64,000 nucleotides of DNA from Campylobacter novaezeelandiae (GCF_004323845.1 NZ_QPGR01000003.1:62001-126000), one strand, 5' to 3'; positions 9,939 through 18,106 are shown, counted from the first letter of the stretch. Made by a program: numbers and translations. The notes: generated by a model from the letters alone, not told the origin.

Positions 9939-9963
9939 TTAATTTTAAATTTTGAGGAATAAA

Positions 9964-11103
9964 ATGCTTGATGATATCTTTGCCGCTCTTAAACAAAATC
10001 ATAATTTTAGGGCTTTACCTCATTTAAGACATGAGAATTGTTTTGTTTATAAAGAGGGTAAAAAACTTTTGAATTTAGCTTCAAATGATTATTTGGCTTT
10101 ATCTTATGATAAAAATTTAAAAGAAGAATTTTTAAATAATTTAAAAGAAGAATATAAGTATTTTTCGAGTTCAAGCTCAAGAAGTTTAAGTGGAAATTTT
10201 GAAATTTATGATGAATTTGAGGAGTATTTAAAAATTCAATTTCAAGGATTTGAAGTTTTACATTTTAATAGTGGATATCATTTGAATTTATCTTGTATAA
10301 CTGCTCTTGCAAGTATACCTAAGACACTTTTTTTAGCAGATAAATTTATTCATGCAAGTATGATAGATGGTCTTTTGCTTGGAAAGGCACATTTTTTTAG
10401 ATTTAAACATAAAGATGTGAAAGCTTTAGAAAATTTAATACAAATTCATTATGATAAATATGACAATATTATTATTTTAAGCGAAGCTTTATTTAGTATG
10501 GATGGAGATTTTAGTGATTTTAAAGCTCTATGCGCTTTAAAAAAACGTTATAAAAAAATTAAGCTTTATATAGATGAAGCCCATAGTATAGGTTGTTTTA
10601 ATGATGATGGCTTGGGGCTTATAAAATATTTAGGGCTTTATAAAGAGATAGATTTTTTAGTTTTTACTTTTGGCAAGGCTGTAGCTTCAGTGGGGGCATG
10701 TATTATAACCCATAAAGAATTTAAAGATTTTTTTATCAATAAAGCTAGGGCTTTTATTTATTCTACGGCTTTACCACCTATTAATGTAGCTTTTACCCTT
10801 TTTATTTTTCAAAAAATGAAAGAGTTTGAAGACAAAAGGCAGAAATTGCAAAATTTGGCCCATTTTTTTAAAGAGAAACTTATGCAAAAAAAATATGAAA
10901 TTTTAGGAGATGCGTATATTGTTTCTTTAATTTTAAATGATAATCTTAAAGCTTTAGAATTTAGTCAAACTTTAGAAAATCAAGGTTTTTTTGCTCCTGC
11001 CATTAAAGAACCTACTGTTCCAAAAAATACCGCTAGAATTCGTTTTTCTTTACATGCGGGATTGGAGTTTGATGATATTGAAAGGATTGTAAATATCTTA
11101 TGA
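9964..11103 (+). CDS. bioF: 8-amino-7-oxononanoate synthase
   Basis: This PLP enzyme of the alpha-oxoamine synthase family has 379 residues. It condenses pimeloyl-ACP (or -CoA) with alanine, the first committed ring-forming step of biotin synthesis. Recognisable blocks are LNLASNDYLALS near residue 30, SSSSSRSLSGN near residue 65, the PLP-ring block LYIDEAHSIGC near residue 200, and TFGKAVASVGA with the Schiff-base Lys near 238. ATG 9964 with GAGGA 5 nt upstream is preferred over an in-frame TTG at 9952. bioG and bioC follow with 4-nt overlaps. bioA, bioD and bioB are not in this window. Confidence 0.93.
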   Translation: MLDDIFAALKQNHNFRALPHLRHENCFVYKEGKKLLNLASNDYLALSYDKNLKEEFLNNLKEEYKYFSSSSSRSLSGNFEIYDEFEEYLKIQFQGFEVLHFNSGYHLNLSCITALASIPKTLFLADKFIHASMIDGLLLGKAHFFRFKHKDVKALENLIQIHYDKYDNIIILSEALFSMDGDFSDFKALCALKKRYKKIKLYIDEAHSIGCFNDDGLGLIKYLGLYKEIDFLVFTFGKAVASVGACIITHKEFKDFFINKARAFIYSTALPPINVAFTLFIFQKMKEFEDKRQKLQNLAHFFKEKLMQKKYEILGDAYIVSLILNDNLKALEFSQTLENQGFFAPAIKEPTVPKNTARIRFSLHAGLEFDDIERIVNIL

Positions 11104-11711
11104 AATATGAGTTTTTAAAGCAAAATTCGCATTCAAATGAGCTAATTTTATTTTTTGGTGGATTTGCTTCTCATCCTAGTCATTTTGAGCATTTAAAATC
11201 AAATAAAAATGTTTTAATGTGTTATGATTATGAGGATTTAAGTTTTAAATTTGATCTAAATACTTTTTGTAAAATTACTCTTATAGCTTTTTCTATGGGG
11301 GTTTGCGTTGCTTCAAAATTATTGAAAAATTATGAGTTTGATAAAAAAATTGCTATTAATGGCACTAATTTGGGCATAGATGAAACAAAAGGAATTCATC
11401 CTGTTATTTTTAATAAAAATATTAAAAAATTTAATTTAGAAAATTTTAAAAAATCTTTGTTTAAGGAAAAAATAAATTTAGCTAAAAATTTTATTTTTAA
11501 AGAAGAAAATTCTTTAAAAGAAGAGCTTAAAAAACTTTTAGAATTCGCTTTAAAACATAAAGAAGAAATTTTTATTTGGGATAAAATTTATTCAAGCATA
11601 GAAGATGATATTTTTCCACAAAATGCTTTAAAAAATAGTTTTCAAGAATTATTTTTTTTAAATGAGCCTCATTTTGCTTTCTTTCATTTTAAAACTTGGG
11701 ATGAATTTTGA
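11100..11711 (+). CDS. bioG: Pimeloyl-ACP methyl ester carboxylesterase BioG
   Basis: This 203-residue alpha/beta hydrolase has the nucleophile elbow AFSMGV with Ser65 and an oxyanion-side FFGGFASH near residue 20. BioG is the esterase that hydrolyses pimeloyl-ACP methyl ester to end the BioC-dependent chain, in bacteria that lack BioH. It lies between bioF and bioC, overlapping each by 4 nt. A His in EPHFAFFHF near the C-terminus may be the catalytic histidine. Assignment rests on these motifs plus context. Confidence 0.86.
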   Translation: MKYEFLKQNSHSNELILFFGGFASHPSHFEHLKSNKNVLMCYDYEDLSFKFDLNTFCKITLIAFSMGVCVASKLLKNYEFDKKIAINGTNLGIDETKGIHPVIFNKNIKKFNLENFKKSLFKEKINLAKNFIFKEENSLKEELKKLLEFALKHKEEIFIWDKIYSSIEDDIFPQNALKNSFQELFFLNEPHFAFFHFKTWDEF

Positions 11712-12397
11712 ATTTTTTAAAAGCTAAAAATACCTACAAAAAAGAAGCCAAAGTGCAAGAGTTTATGGCCAATGAGCTTTGTTTGGAGCTTTTAAATTTA
11801 AAAAGAAAACATTTTCGTAAAGTATTTGAATTTGGTTGTGCTAGAGCAGAACTTAGTCAAAAACTTGAAAAAATTATCTCTTTTGATAAATATATTAAAA
11901 ATGATATTTTAGATTATGGGGTTGATTTTGAGGTAGAAATTTTTGATATGAATCAAATTGCTTCTCATTCTTTAAGCGAGCAAAAATTTGATCTTATTAT
12001 TTCTAATGCGACTTTGCAATGGCTTGATTTAAAACTTATTTTGCCAACTCTTGATAAAATGCTTGATGAAAAAGGCATTTTATTGCTTTCAACTTTTGGA
12101 AAAAAGAATTTAGAACAAATTTCACAAAGCACAGGATTTTCTTTAAAATACTATGGCGTATTGGAGTTAGAACAAATTTTTAAGAAGTATTTTATAAATG
12201 TTAAAATTAAAGAAGAATTTAAAACTTTAGAATTTAAAACTCCTTTAGAAGTTTTTAAACACTTAAAACTTAGCGGGGTAAATTCTTTGGGCTATCATTT
12301 TTTAGGAAAAAAATTTTTAAAAGAATTTGAGCAAAAATTTCATAATCGCTTAACCTATCACCCAATTTTTATTTTATGCAAAAAAGATATAAAATAA
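11708..12397 (+). CDS. bioC: Malonyl-ACP O-methyltransferase BioC
   Basis: This is a SAM-dependent methyltransferase of 229 residues that caps malonyl-ACP to start pimelate synthesis for biotin. The SAM motif I reads KVFEFGCARAELS (near residue 40), with the motif VFDLIISNATLQWL-like block (residues about 96-110) and DEKGILLLSTFG. The start is TTG at 11708, overlapping the bioG stop. This is the last gene of the bioF-bioG-bioC run. modA follows with its own promoter. Confidence 0.9.
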   Translation: MNFLKAKNTYKKEAKVQEFMANELCLELLNLKRKHFRKVFEFGCARAELSQKLEKIISFDKYIKNDILDYGVDFEVEIFDMNQIASHSLSEQKFDLIISNATLQWLDLKLILPTLDKMLDEKGILLLSTFGKKNLEQISQSTGFSLKYYGVLELEQIFKKYFINVKIKEEFKTLEFKTPLEVFKHLKLSGVNSLGYHFLGKKFLKEFEQKFHNRLTYHPIFILCKKDIK

Positions 12398-12420
12398 AAA
12401 TTTTTATGTTAAAATCTTTT

Positions 12421-12426
12421 TATAAA
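12421..12426 (+). promoter_or_regulatory. Likely -10 box of the mod operon
   Basis: TATAAA, preceded by a T-rich block with periodic T runs, lies 19 bp ahead of the modA ATG. AAAGGA at 12434-12439 is the ribosome-binding site. No clear ModE-type palindrome was seen. Confidence 0.5.
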
Positions 12427-12444
12427 ATTTGTTAAAGGAAATTA

Positions 12445-13179
12445 ATGATAAGAATTATTTTTTTAATTATTTTCTTTTATACTTTAAATTTAAATGCGGA
12501 AAAAATTAGCATATTTGTAGCATCAAGCGCCTCTAAGGCAATGAGTGAAATTAAAGAAGAGTTTTTAAAAAAATATCCAAATAATGAGATTGAACTTGTG
12601 TTTGGAGCTTCGGGTAAATATTATCAACTTTTAAAACAAGGTAGAGAGTTTGATTTGTTTTTTTCAGCTGATGAAAAATATGCATTAGAAATACAAAAAG
12701 ATAATAATGCTTTAACTCCACCAAAAATTTATGCATTAGGGGTTGTTGTATTTTATTTTTTAAATGAAAATTTATTAAAAGATGGAATTCAAAATTTAAA
12801 TAAAGAAAAAATTAAGCATTTAAGTATAGCCAATCCCAAATTGGCTCCTTATGGTGTAGCTTCAATTGAAATTCTTAAAAATCTTAATCTTTATGATGTT
12901 TTTAAGGATAAAATTATATTGGGTGATAATATTTCTCAACCTATAATGCATGTTGATAGTGGTGTAGCTGATATTGCTTTAGTAGCTTATTCTTTGGTTT
13001 TTAAAGATCCAAAAGGAAAAGTTGCTTTTATTGACAATAAACTTTATACCCCTTTAAAACAATCATTTGTAATCACAAAATATGCAAAAAATAAAGAACT
13101 TGCCTTTAAATTTAGTGATTTTGTGCTAAGCAATGAAGGGAAAATGATTATTAAAAAATATGGTTTTAATACTTTATGA
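12445..13179 (+). CDS. modA: Molybdate/tungstate-binding periplasmic protein
   Basis: This 244-residue ABC-type solute-binding protein has an N-terminal signal peptide cleaved near residue 18. Conserved ligand-site blocks are FVASSASKAMSEI, LVFGASGKYYQLLKQG, DLFFSADEKYA and VDSGVADIALVAYSL, typical of ModA/TupA. It captures oxyanion for ModBC, feeding molybdopterin enzymes such as formate dehydrogenase and nitrate reductase. It overlaps the next gene by 4 nt and begins the operon modA-TOBE-modB-modC. Confidence 0.92.
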   Translation: MIRIIFLIIFFYTLNLNAEKISIFVASSASKAMSEIKEEFLKKYPNNEIELVFGASGKYYQLLKQGREFDLFFSADEKYALEIQKDNNALTPPKIYALGVVVFYFLNENLLKDGIQNLNKEKIKHLSIANPKLAPYGVASIEILKNLNLYDVFKDKIILGDNISQPIMHVDSGVADIALVAYSLVFKDPKGKVAFIDNKLYTPLKQSFVITKYAKNKELAFKFSDFVLSNEGKMIIKKYGFNTL

Positions 13180-13568
13180 ATATTTTAAAAGGAAAGGTGC
13201 TTGATATTTTTCATCAAGATGATATTGTAATGATAAGAATTAATGTTAAGAATGAAATTTTTAGTGTTTTGATGCTTGATTTTAATTCTTTAGATCATCT
13301 AAGACCTAATTCTTATGTAGAATTACTTTTTAAAGAACATGAACTTTGTTTTGGGGAGTTAAATACTAAAATCAGCATAGAAAATACCTTTAAGGCAAAA
13401 CTTATAAAAATTAAAAAAGGAGAAATTCTTTGGCATATATTTTTTGATTTTAAAGGCTTTTTGATCGGTTCTATTATCAGTGCTAAAAAGGCAAAAGAAT
13501 TGAATTTAAACGAAGATGAAGAAAAGCTTTGTTTTGTAAAAGCAAATGATATAATTTTGAGAACTTAA
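13176..13568 (+). CDS. TOBE/Mop-domain molybdate-binding-like protein
   Basis: This 130-residue protein has no signal peptide. Its two halves each look like a TOBE-like beta-barrel; the first starts NILKGKVLDIFHQDDIVMIRI. Mop/TOBE domains bind molybdate or tungstate in cytoplasmic storage proteins and in ModE and ModC. It is coupled to modA (4-nt overlap) and abuts modB, so an oxyanion sensing or buffering role is likely. It has no HTH, so it is not a complete ModE. The exact function is not established. Confidence 0.7.
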   Translation: MNILKGKVLDIFHQDDIVMIRINVKNEIFSVLMLDFNSLDHLRPNSYVELLFKEHELCFGELNTKISIENTFKAKLIKIKKGEILWHIFFDFKGFLIGSIISAKKAKELNLNEDEEKLCFVKANDIILRT

Positions 13569-14252
13569 ATGCTTGATAATGATTTTTTACAAACTTTATG
13601 GCTTACTTTTAAATTAGCCTTTATTACAAGTTTTATTTTATTTTTTATAGGTATAGCTTTAGCCTATCTTTTTGTTTTTGTAAATTTTAAATTTAAAAGT
13701 ATTTTCCAAGTTTTAGTTTCAATGCCCTTAATTTTGCCACCTAGTGTTTTAGGTTTTTATCTTTTGATTACTTTTTCTCCTAATAGTTTTTTGGGGAATT
13801 TTTTAAAAGAGTATTTTAATATTTCTTTGGTTTTTAGTTTTGAAGGGCTTGTTTTAGCTTCTGTGATTTTTTCTTTGCCTTTTATGGTTAATCCTTTGCA
13901 AAGTTCCTTTTCTTCGATAAATCCTAATTTAATCCTTGCTTCTTATACTTTGGGAAAAAATAAATTTATCACTTTTTTTAAAGTAATTTTGCCTAATTCA
14001 AAACTAGGAATTTTTACAGGTTTTATTATGTCTTTTGCTCATACTATAGGAGAATTTGGTGTTGTTATGATGATAGGGGGGCATAAAAAAGGAGAAACTT
14101 TAGTTGCAAGCATTGCTATTTATGATGAACTTGAAACATTAAATTATTCTTTAGCTCATCAATACGCTTTTACTTTATTTATCTTTTCTTTTTTAGTGCT
14201 TTTAAGCCTTTATTTTATCAATAAGAAATTTATATCACAGGTTAATTCATGA
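13569..14252 (+). CDS. modB: Molybdate ABC transporter permease
   Basis: This is a 227-residue inner-membrane permease with five to six hydrophobic segments. It has the EAA loop around YTLGKNKFITFFKVILPNSK (residues about 124-143) and the family C-terminal block HTIGEFGVVMMIGGHKKGET. It begins immediately after the TOBE gene and overlaps modC by 4 nt. The G6 run near 14073 encodes the conserved IGGH and is not a contingency tract. Confidence 0.93.
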   Translation: MLDNDFLQTLWLTFKLAFITSFILFFIGIALAYLFVFVNFKFKSIFQVLVSMPLILPPSVLGFYLLITFSPNSFLGNFLKEYFNISLVFSFEGLVLASVIFSLPFMVNPLQSSFSSINPNLILASYTLGKNKFITFFKVILPNSKLGIFTGFIMSFAHTIGEFGVVMMIGGHKKGETLVASIAIYDELETLNYSLAHQYAFTLFIFSFLVLLSLYFINKKFISQVNS

Positions 14253-15127
14253 TAAAAATTGATATCAAACATACAATCAAAACTTCTAAAAAAGATATTT
14301 ATCTAGAATTTAAAGCTGATATTAAAAAAGGAAGCGTGAGTGCTATTTTTGGAGAAAGCGGGGCTGGAAAGACAACTTTATTAAAGATTATATCAGGACT
14401 TATAAAGCCAGATTTTGGTTATTTGAAAGTAGATGATGAAATTTATTTTGATAGTGCTAGAAGTATTAATCTAGCTATACAAAAAAGAAAAATCGGTTTT
14501 ATGTTTCAAGATTATGCTTTATTTCCTAATATGAATGTAAAAGAAAATCTTTGTTTTGCTACCAAAGATAAAGCAAGAGTTAATGAGCTCTTAGAGCTTA
14601 TGAATTTAAAAGATTTTGAAAAATTTTATCCTAAGGAACTTTCAGGGGGACAAGCTCAAAGAGTGGCTTTAGCAAGAGCTTTGGCAATGAATCCTAAAAT
14701 TTTACTTTTAGATGAGCCTTTGAGTGCATTGGATTTTAAAATGAGAGCTTTTTTGCAAGATGAACTTTGTAAAATTTTAAATCATTTTAAAATCACTACT
14801 TTATTGGTAAGTCATAACTTGGCTGAAATTTATAAGTTAAGTGATCAAATTTTAGAACTCAAAGAGGGTAAAATAGTAAAAAATATAAGTGCAAAGGATT
14901 TTTTTACCCATTCAAATATCAGTGCAAAATTACGTTTAAGTGCTGTTTTGCTTGATATTAAAAAAAGTGATATTTTAGTTATTTTGACACTTTTACTTAA
15001 TAAAGATCTTATAAAAATTACTTTGAGCGAAGAAGAATTTTTAAAAGATTATAAAGATATTAAAATAGGCGATACATTGATACTTTCTATAAAAGCTTTT
15101 AATCCTATTATTGTTGGAAAAATTTAA
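14249..15127 (+). CDS. modC: Molybdate ABC transporter ATPase
   Basis: This 292-residue ABC ATPase has Walker A GESGAGKTTL near residue 36, the Q-loop FQDYALFP, signature LSGGQAQRVALARAL near residue 132, Walker B ILLLDEPLSALD, and H-loop SHNLAEIY. After residue 215 there is a C-terminal region of about 75 residues, probably a degenerate TOBE domain. It is the last gene of the mod operon. Transcription may stop in the T15 run just downstream. Confidence 0.93.
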   Translation: MIKIDIKHTIKTSKKDIYLEFKADIKKGSVSAIFGESGAGKTTLLKIISGLIKPDFGYLKVDDEIYFDSARSINLAIQKRKIGFMFQDYALFPNMNVKENLCFATKDKARVNELLELMNLKDFEKFYPKELSGGQAQRVALARALAMNPKILLLDEPLSALDFKMRAFLQDELCKILNHFKITTLLVSHNLAEIYKLSDQILELKEGKIVKNISAKDFFTHSNISAKLRLSAVLLDIKKSDILVILTLLLNKDLIKITLSEEEFLKDYKDIKIGDTLILSIKAFNPIIVGKI

Positions 15128-15144
15128 AGTATTTAATAATTTTA

Positions 15145-15159
15145 TTTTTTTTTTTTTTT
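15145..15159 (+). repeat. Homopolymeric T15 tract in the promoter of the SGNH gene
   Basis: Fifteen consecutive T lie 18 bp after the modC stop and directly against the probable -10 box GATAAAAT. Campylobacter promoters depend on T-rich DNA upstream of the -10 box, so slippage here could alter expression. It may also serve as the T-run of a weak modC terminator. Confidence 0.6.
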
Positions 15160-15167
15160 GATAAAAT
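15160..15167 (+). promoter_or_regulatory. Likely -10 box of the SGNH gene
   Basis: GATAAAAT sits 32 bp upstream of the chosen ATG (15200), with AAAAGGA at 15187-15193 as ribosome-binding site. Confidence 0.45.
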
Positions 15168-15199
15168 CAGCCTTTAAAATAGCATTAAAAGGAAATTTT

Positions 15200-16774
15200 A
15201 TGAGTAAAAATATTATCTTGCTGGGCGGAAGTAATTCTGTTATGGTAAATGGTTTATCAAAAGGCTTGAAAGAAGGTATAGAAAAACTTAATGCTTCTAC
15301 GGGGGGGGGGGGATTAGAGTTTTATAATTTTGCTTTGGGTGGAACTTCAAGCATTCAACGCTTATATGAGTTAAGAAGAAATAAAGCTATCATAAAAAAT
15401 GCCAATTTAATTATATGTGAATCAAATGTCAATGATATAGTAGCTTCAACTTTATCAGAAAAAGAATCTTTACCTTTTAATGTTTTGTATAGAAATGCAC
15501 AATGGCTTTATAAAGAACTATATGCTTTAAATAAAAAAGTTTTAATTATTATTTTCCCAACTTTTAATAATAGAATTAATAATTTGCATAGATTATTATG
15601 TCAAAAATACAATTTTAATGTGATTGATATGGCAAATTACTATGAAATAAATAATTTAAAAGATTTTGAGCCCGATCATTTGCATCCTTTATCTTCATAT
15701 ATGAAAAAATTAGGAGAAAGCATAATTGAAAATATTTCTATTTTTAAATTGGGAAAAACTAATACTTTTGTAAACGACAACCCTACTTTTGAAATTATAA
15801 CTCCTAATCAAACGCAAATGATCTCATATAAAAATATAACTAAGAAAACTTTTGAAAACTCCTTATTTAAAGAAGAAATATTTATTTTAAAAAAAGATGG
15901 AACTATGCTTAAATTTAAAGATTATTTTGATTTTAAAATCATAGCCATACATTTTTGGAATAATGATATTTCCGGCAAAGACTGGTACGAATGTTCTTTT
16001 AGAACGTCTGGGGTTATGATTGATAATGGTATAGAACATATTATTAAGGATTGTGGTTGTTTTAATTCAGTTCAAGAAATACAAAATGTAAATTTTAAAA
16101 TTACAAAAAACACTTGTGTAAGATATTGTGATAAAAATATTCCAAGAAAAGAATTTCATCATAGTGCAGCAGTATGGGATAATAGGAATAATATTATTGA
16201 TGAAATCGGAATTATTGCTTTTTTCTTAGCTTCTCCTAAGGGAAATTATCATACGGAAACAATTGATTTTCAGGCTTTAGAAAATGAAAATATAATAATA
16301 TCAAAAGATTATGATTTTAGTTATTTAATTCCTCCTGTAAAATTTTATAAAGAAATTATAGATGAGTACTGTTGTTTAATGGATAATAAAAAATCAGCTT
16401 CTTTTTTAAAACAAATTGCTAACTTAAATCACAATCTAGCTAAAATAAAAATTCATAATCATCTTTCTTATAAACTAGGTTGTATTATGATTAGAAATTC
16501 AAAAAGCTTACTAGGATACATTAAAATGCCTTTTATCTTAATGATTGTTGTTTTAGCACATAAAGAGCAAAATAAAACAAATCATTTTTTAAAAGAATTA
16601 AAAAATGATCTTAATAAAGAGATTATTTTAAAAGAAAAAGAATGTTTTACTTATAAACTAGGAGCTGCTCTTATAAAAGCAAGTAAAACTTGGTATAAAG
16701 GTGGATACATAAGATTTTTATTTATGGATTTACCTAGATTAAAAAAAGAGTTTAAAAATAAAAAAGTCAAATAA
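15200..16774 (+). CDS. Phase-variable SGNH/GDSL-hydrolase-like surface-modification protein (ON)
   Basis: The protein has 524 residues from ATG 15200; an upstream ATG at 15158 lies in the promoter and has no ribosome-binding site. The N-terminal third has SGNH blocks: ILLGGSNSV (Ser, residue about 10), FALGGTSS (Gly), ICESNVND (Asn) and PDHLHP (Asp/His). A middle beta-rich region and a C-terminal region with repeated SYKLG/TYKLGAALIKA and KGGYIRFLF follow; such ends occur in Campylobacter glycan-locus proteins. It is probably an acetyl- or acyl-esterase, or a transferase acting on a capsule, LOS or flagellar sugar, but the substrate is unknown. A G12 tract near codon 37 keeps the frame open in this copy. 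It is a single gene between mod and bla. Confidence 0.65.
   Translation: MSKNIILLGGSNSVMVNGLSKGLKEGIEKLNASTGGGGLEFYNFALGGTSSIQRLYELRRNKAIIKNANLIICESNVNDIVASTLSEKESLPFNVLYRNAQWLYKELYALNKKVLIIIFPTFNNRINNLHRLLCQKYNFNVIDMANYYEINNLKDFEPDHLHPLSSYMKKLGESIIENISIFKLGKTNTFVNDNPTFEIITPNQTQMISYKNITKKTFENSLFKEEIFILKKDGTMLKFKDYFDFKIIAIHFWNNDISGKDWYECSFRTSGVMIDNGIEHIIKDCGCFNSVQEIQNVNFKITKNTCVRYCDKNIPRKEFHHSAAVWDNRNNIIDEIGIIAFFLASPKGNYHTETIDFQALENENIIISKDYDFSYLIPPVKFYKEIIDEYCCLMDNKKSASFLKQIANLNHNLAKIKIHNHLSYKLGCIMIRNSKSLLGYIKMPFILMIVVLAHKEQNKTNHFLKELKNDLNKEIILKEKECFTYKLGAALIKASKTWYKGGYIRFLFMDLPRLKKEFKNKKVK
15301..15312 (+). repeat. G12 contingency tract inside the SGNH gene
   Basis: Twelve G encode the run TGGGGL near residue 37. 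One base more or less breaks the frame early, giving a truncated product. Poly-G tracts of 8-13 are the standard phase-variation device in C. jejuni. Confidence 0.9.
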
Positions 16775-16789
16775 TTGGGCTAAGAAGAA

Positions 16790-16826
16790 AAATAAATATT
16801 AATTTATTCTTATTTAATATTTATTT
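16790..16826 (+). terminator. Hairpin after the SGNH gene
   Basis: A perfect 13-bp AT-rich inverted repeat (16790-16802 with 16814-16826) is followed by a T-run, 16 bp past the stop. The beta-lactamase operon converges from the other side. Confidence 0.6.
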
Positions 16827-16864
16827 TTTATTTCATCAATAAATTTATTTGAGATTCTTTAAAA

Positions 16865-16885
16865 TTAGCCATTGTGATGGCTTAA
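16865..16885 (-). terminator. Terminator of the surE-tcdA-GNAT-bla operon
   Basis: GCCAT/ATGGC hairpin with a 4-nt loop and extra AT pairs lies 28 bp past the beta-lactamase stop. On the minus strand it is followed by TTTT. Confidence 0.6.
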
Positions 16886-16913
16886 TCCTTGATAAAGATC
16901 TTAAATATTAGAA

Positions 16914-17660
16914 TTATTTTATTTTCAAAAATTCTAGATACTGATCAAGTAAAACCTCTCTTTTAAAAAGTGTGTCAAAATTTTTTATATTAACATTTAA
17001 GGCAAAAGAGTAAATTTTATTTTTAGTTTTTATAAATCCAACTATCCAAGCTATATTTTGTTTATCATTAAAGCCTGTTTTTCCATAAAGGGAAAAGTTA
17101 TTATCTTCTTTTAGTTTTATAATATTTATCAATTCTTTTTGTATTGTTTTAGGATAAGCAAGTTTTAAATTAGCCAGTTCAAAAAGTAAGATAGCTTGTT
17201 CTTTTGCACTAATTTTTAAAGAATTATCTAGCCAAAAGCTATCGATTTTAGAGATTTTTTTATTGCCATAATTTAATATATTTAGATTTTCTTGCATTCT
17301 TTTAATGCCTATTTTTCTAGCAAGCTCTTTAAAAGCTATCACTTGAGAGCGTTTCATGGCAGAACTTAAATTCGCATCGTTTGCCCAAGATTTTAAAAAA
17401 ACTTTTTCACCTTTATAATGATAAAAAATTTCTTTTGTGTCTTTAACAATCCTTAAATTTAGAGCAATTAAGGCATTAAAAATTTTAAAAGTTGAAGCAG
17501 GGGAAAAAGCTTCATTGGCTCTTTTAAAATCATTGCTAAAAAAATTTTTGCCATCATAAATTATAAAAACCCCGCTTGTGTTTTGTTCTTTAAAAAAATC
17601 AGGTAAATCTTCTGCTTTTAAAAAAACAAAAAATAAAAGTATAAGCCATATTTTTGACAT
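16914..17660 (-). CDS. blaOXA: Class D beta-lactamase, OXA-61-related but divergent
   Basis: This 248-residue periplasmic serine beta-lactamase has a signal peptide (residues 1-16). Active-site motifs are complete: S56-T-F-K59, S105-Q-V107, Y131-G-N133 and K194-T-G196, with the W in the omega region (DSFWLDNSLKISAKEQAILLF) identical to OXA-61 as I remember it. Elsewhere many positions differ, so it is likely a distinct OXA group. It hydrolyses penicillins such as ampicillin or oxacillin. It overlaps the GNAT gene by 1 nt (TAATG), so it is co-transcribed with surE-tcdA-GNAT. In NCTC 11168 panBCD lie between, as I recall. Confidence 0.92.
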   Translation of the reverse strand: MSKIWLILLFFVFLKAEDLPDFFKEQNTSGVFIIYDGKNFFSNDFKRANEAFSPASTFKIFNALIALNLRIVKDTKEIFYHYKGEKVFLKSWANDANLSSAMKRSQVIAFKELARKIGIKRMQENLNILNYGNKKISKIDSFWLDNSLKISAKEQAILLFELANLKLAYPKTIQKELINIIKLKEDNNFSLYGKTGFNDKQNIAWIVGFIKTKNKIYSFALNVNIKNFDTLFKREVLLDQYLEFLKIK

Positions 17661-18106
17661 TAAATTTCCTTTTTCATTAAAAAATTTTTTAAAATTTGAT
17701 CATTTCTTTTGACTTCATTTTCTCTTACAATTTTAAAGCCATTTTTTAAGAAAAAATCTTTAGCACTTAAAGATGCAAAAGTATAAATTTCTTTATGTAT
17801 ATAATTTTTTAAAGCAAAATTAAGTAAATTTTGCGCCAAACCTTGTCTAGTAAAATTAGGATGAGTAAAGAGCAAATCAAGCATCTTATAATCACTCATT
17901 ATACCTATAAAACTTACAATTTTATCTTCTTTTTTGCAAACAAAAATTTCATTGTTTTTAAATTTTTCTTCCCATTTTTCTTTATCAATTTTAAGCCATG
18001 CGTTAATTTGCTCTTGCGTATAGTCTTTTATACAAAGTATTTTAACACTTTGCTTAAAAAGTATTATGCAAGAATTTAAATCTTTAATATCAGCTTTTTT
18101 TATCAA
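17660..18106 (-). CDS. GNAT-family N-acetyltransferase
   Basis: This 148-residue protein has the GNAT acetyl-CoA loop FTRQGLAQNLLNFAL (Q/R-x-x-G-x-A type) near residue 92. Strands IVSFIGIMSDYKMLDLLFTHP precede it, and AKDFFLKNGFKI follows. The substrate cannot be told. It matches the position of the acetyltransferase next to the beta-lactamase region in C. jejuni. It overlaps tcdA by 17 nt upstream and the beta-lactamase by 1 nt. Confidence 0.8.
   Translation of the reverse strand: MIKKADIKDLNSCIILFKQSVKILCIKDYTQEQINAWLKIDKEKWEEKFKNNEIFVCKKEDKIVSFIGIMSDYKMLDLLFTHPNFTRQGLAQNLLNFALKNYIHKEIYTFASLSAKDFFLKNGFKIVRENEVKRNDQILKNFLMKKEI

Noticed and set aside
9952..9963. TTG at 9952 as bioF start
   Set aside because: It overlaps the ribosome-binding site of the better ATG at 9964.
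14072..14078. G6 run in modB as a contingency tract
   Set aside because: It is too short and encodes the conserved IGGH of the permease.
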